Shown here piece by piece: positions 5,137 to 6,423 of a stretch of DNA of 6,423 bases; within the stretch, counting starts at the first letter, position 1, and each line of letters opens with the position of its first letter. A program made the translations under genes and the position numbers. Location: the NCBI GenBank assembly GCA_011523195.1, contig WTHH01000395.1, positions 1-6,423 of the forward strand. Direction: 5' to 3'. Under the pieces are notes generated by a model, which worked only from the letters and a program-made list of their open reading frames with translations, was not told the origin of the DNA and searched no databases. This DNA is from Verrucomicrobiales bacterium (lineage in GTDB: Bacteria > Verrucomicrobiota > Verrucomicrobiia > Limisphaerales > UBA1096).

Positions 5137-6423
5137 GGCGAAGATGCCGTTGGCGACGTGGCCGTGGACGTTGGTCAGGCGGCGCTCAATGCCGTTGTGG
5201 TAGAAGGTCAGCTTTTTGTGATCGACGCCCATCAGGTGTAGCACGGTGGCGTGGAAGTCGTGCCAGTGCACCGGGTTCTCGACTGTCTTCCAGCCGATCT
5301 CGTCGGTTTGGCCAAAGCTGAATCCGGCCTTCACCCCGCCGCCTGCGAGCCAGCAGGAGAAGCCGTACTTGTTGTGGTCGCGCCCGGGGCCAACCTTGTC
5401 TGAGCCGGACTGCGCAAACGGCGTCCGGCCAAACTCAGTGGTGAACAAAACGAGCGTGTCATCCAGCATGCCGCGCTGCTTGAGGTCTCGCAATAGGCCG
5501 GCGATCGGCTTGTCAATCCGGCCGGCCTCTGTGGAGTGATTCTCCTTCACGTTTTCGTGGGCGTCCCAGCTCGCGCGCGGCGAGCCGCCGATAGGGCCGC
5601 CGGAGTAAATCTGCACGAACCGCACACCGCGCTCGAGCAGTCGCCGCGCCAGCAGGCAGCGCCGCCCGGCATCCACGGTGTGGCCTTCGCCAAGGCCGTA
5701 CATGTTGCGGATGTGTTCCGGTTCGCCGTTGATGTCGCTCACCTCCGGCACGGACAACTGCATGCGGGCTGCCAGTTCGTAGCTGCGCATGCGGGCGCTC
5801 AGCATCGCGTCGGCTCCGCTGCGGTCGGCGTGGCGCGCATTGAGTTGTTGCAAAAAATCCCTTGCGGCGGCGTCCGATCCCTGTGGCTGCTCGATGGCCG
5901 GGAAAAGGTCGCGCACAGGGGTCTTGCCGCTGCGCAGTTCGACACCCTGGTGTTGTGACGGCAGAAAGCCGCTGGTCCAGTTGGACGCTCCACCGTTCGG
6001 GCCACCGCGCCCATCGCTCAACACGACGAACGCCGGCAACGACTCGGTCTCGCAGCCGAGACCGTATGACACCCAGCTCCCGACCGACGGGAAGCCGTTG
6101 AACTCAAAGCCGCTGTTGGCGAAGAACAACGCCGGCGTGTGGTTGGCCGAGTCGGTGGTCATCGAGCGGATAACGGTCATCTCGTCCGCCATCTCAGCGA
6201 TGTTCGGAAACATGTCCGACAGCCAGAGCCCACTCTGACCGCTTTGCTTGAACGCAAAGTCGCTGCGCCGCAACAGGCCGACCTGTCCGAAGAAAATGTC
6301 CGGCTTCTCGCTGGAGCCAAGCGGCTTGCCGTGGGCCTTGTCCAGCCCGGGTTTGTAGTCGTAAGAGTCGATATGGCTCATGCCGCCGACGAGGCTGATG
6401 TGGATTGCCCGCTTGGCCCGGGG
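5134..6423 (-). CDS. DUF1501 family protein, 5' end beyond window
   Basis: The frame is open from the right edge to TAG at 5134-5136, giving 429 residues. An internal ATG at 6381 is not the start: the 14 codons before it encode PRAKRAIHISLVGGMSHIDS, the conserved segment near the N-terminus of DUF1501 proteins (Pfam PF07394). Only a short N-terminal stretch, normally with a Tat-type signal, is missing. Family hallmarks in order are HIDSYDYKPGLDKAHGKPL, GLWLSDMFPNIAEMADEMTV, MTTDSANHTPALFF, GFPSVGSWVSYGLG, a WDAH motif at 5557-5568, LFTTEFGRTPFAQ, GRDHNKYGFSCWLAGGGVK, ENPVHWHDFHATVLHLMG and RLTNVHGHV. The family belongs to the alkaline phosphatase/sulfatase-like fold; the acidic and histidine positions in these motifs are candidate metal ligands (inference). 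The biochemical function is unknown. In planctomycetes and verrucomicrobia the gene usually sits next to a DUF1549/DUF1553 (PSCyt1/PSD1) cytochrome-like gene, so such a partner is expected just beyond the right edge. Confidence 0.95.
   Translation of the reverse strand, partial: PRAKRAIHISLVGGMSHIDSYDYKPGLDKAHGKPLGSSEKPDIFFGQVGLLRRSDFAFKQSGQSGLWLSDMFPNIAEMADEMTVIRSMTTDSANHTPALFFANSGFEFNGFPSVGSWVSYGLGCETESLPAFVVLSDGRGGPNGGASNWTSGFLPSQHQGVELRSGKTPVRDLFPAIEQPQGSDAAARDFLQQLNARHADRSGADAMLSARMRSYELAARMQLSVPEVSDINGEPEHIRNMYGLGEGHTVDAGRRCLLARRLLERGVRFVQIYSGGPIGGSPRASWDAHENVKENHSTEAGRIDKPIAGLLRDLKQRGMLDDTLVLFTTEFGRTPFAQSGSDKVGPGRDHNKYGFSCWLAGGGVKAGFSFGQTDEIGWKTVENPVHWHDFHATVLHLMGVDHKKLTFYHNGIERRLTNVHGHVANGIFA

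Noticed and set aside
6379..6381. ATG at 6381 as the DUF1501 start
   Set aside because: Family-conserved residues are encoded in frame upstream to the window edge, so this methionine is internal.

Overview
The window holds four genes, all read from the minus strand. From right to left (direction of transcription) they are a 5'-truncated DUF1501 protein (5134-6423), glgC (3644-4948), a secreted PQQ-like beta-propeller protein with a lectin-like C-terminal domain (1147-3456), and a second secreted PQQ-like beta-propeller protein cut off by the left edge (1-1115). Large open frames on the plus strand are antisense shadows of these genes.

The gene set points to a member of the Planctomycetes-Verrucomicrobia-Lentisphaerae group. 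DUF1501 proteins and secreted WPQWGG-type propeller proteins are expanded families there. Base composition is moderately GC-rich (about 60% by eye), and none of the three visible starts has a good Shine-Dalgarno sequence at normal spacing. I lean towards Verrucomicrobia, but the sequence alone does not settle the phylum.

Layout: DUF1501 is the tail of a unit whose upstream part lies beyond the right edge. A 185-bp gap with strong inverted repeats separates it from glgC. glgC makes ADP-glucose for glycogen synthesis and looks like a stand-alone gene. A 187-bp gap follows, with two copies of a palindrome, a weak terminator-like hairpin and an AT-rich patch. The two propeller genes follow 31 bp apart and probably form one operon of exported proteins. 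No functional link between glgC and the exported proteins is evident; this looks like ordinary neighbourhood.

The most notable feature is not a gene. A perfect 14-bp palindrome, CGCTTGGCCAAGCG, occurs three times, always between genes (3476-3489, 3611-3624, 5115-5128). Its core TTGGCCAA occurs at three further sites inside genes. Six copies of this octamer in 6.4 kb is far above a rough chance expectation of about 0.1, and suggests a genome-wide iterated palindrome, comparable in kind to HIP1 of cyanobacteria. I see no RNA genes, insertion sequences, CRISPR arrays or attachment sites.
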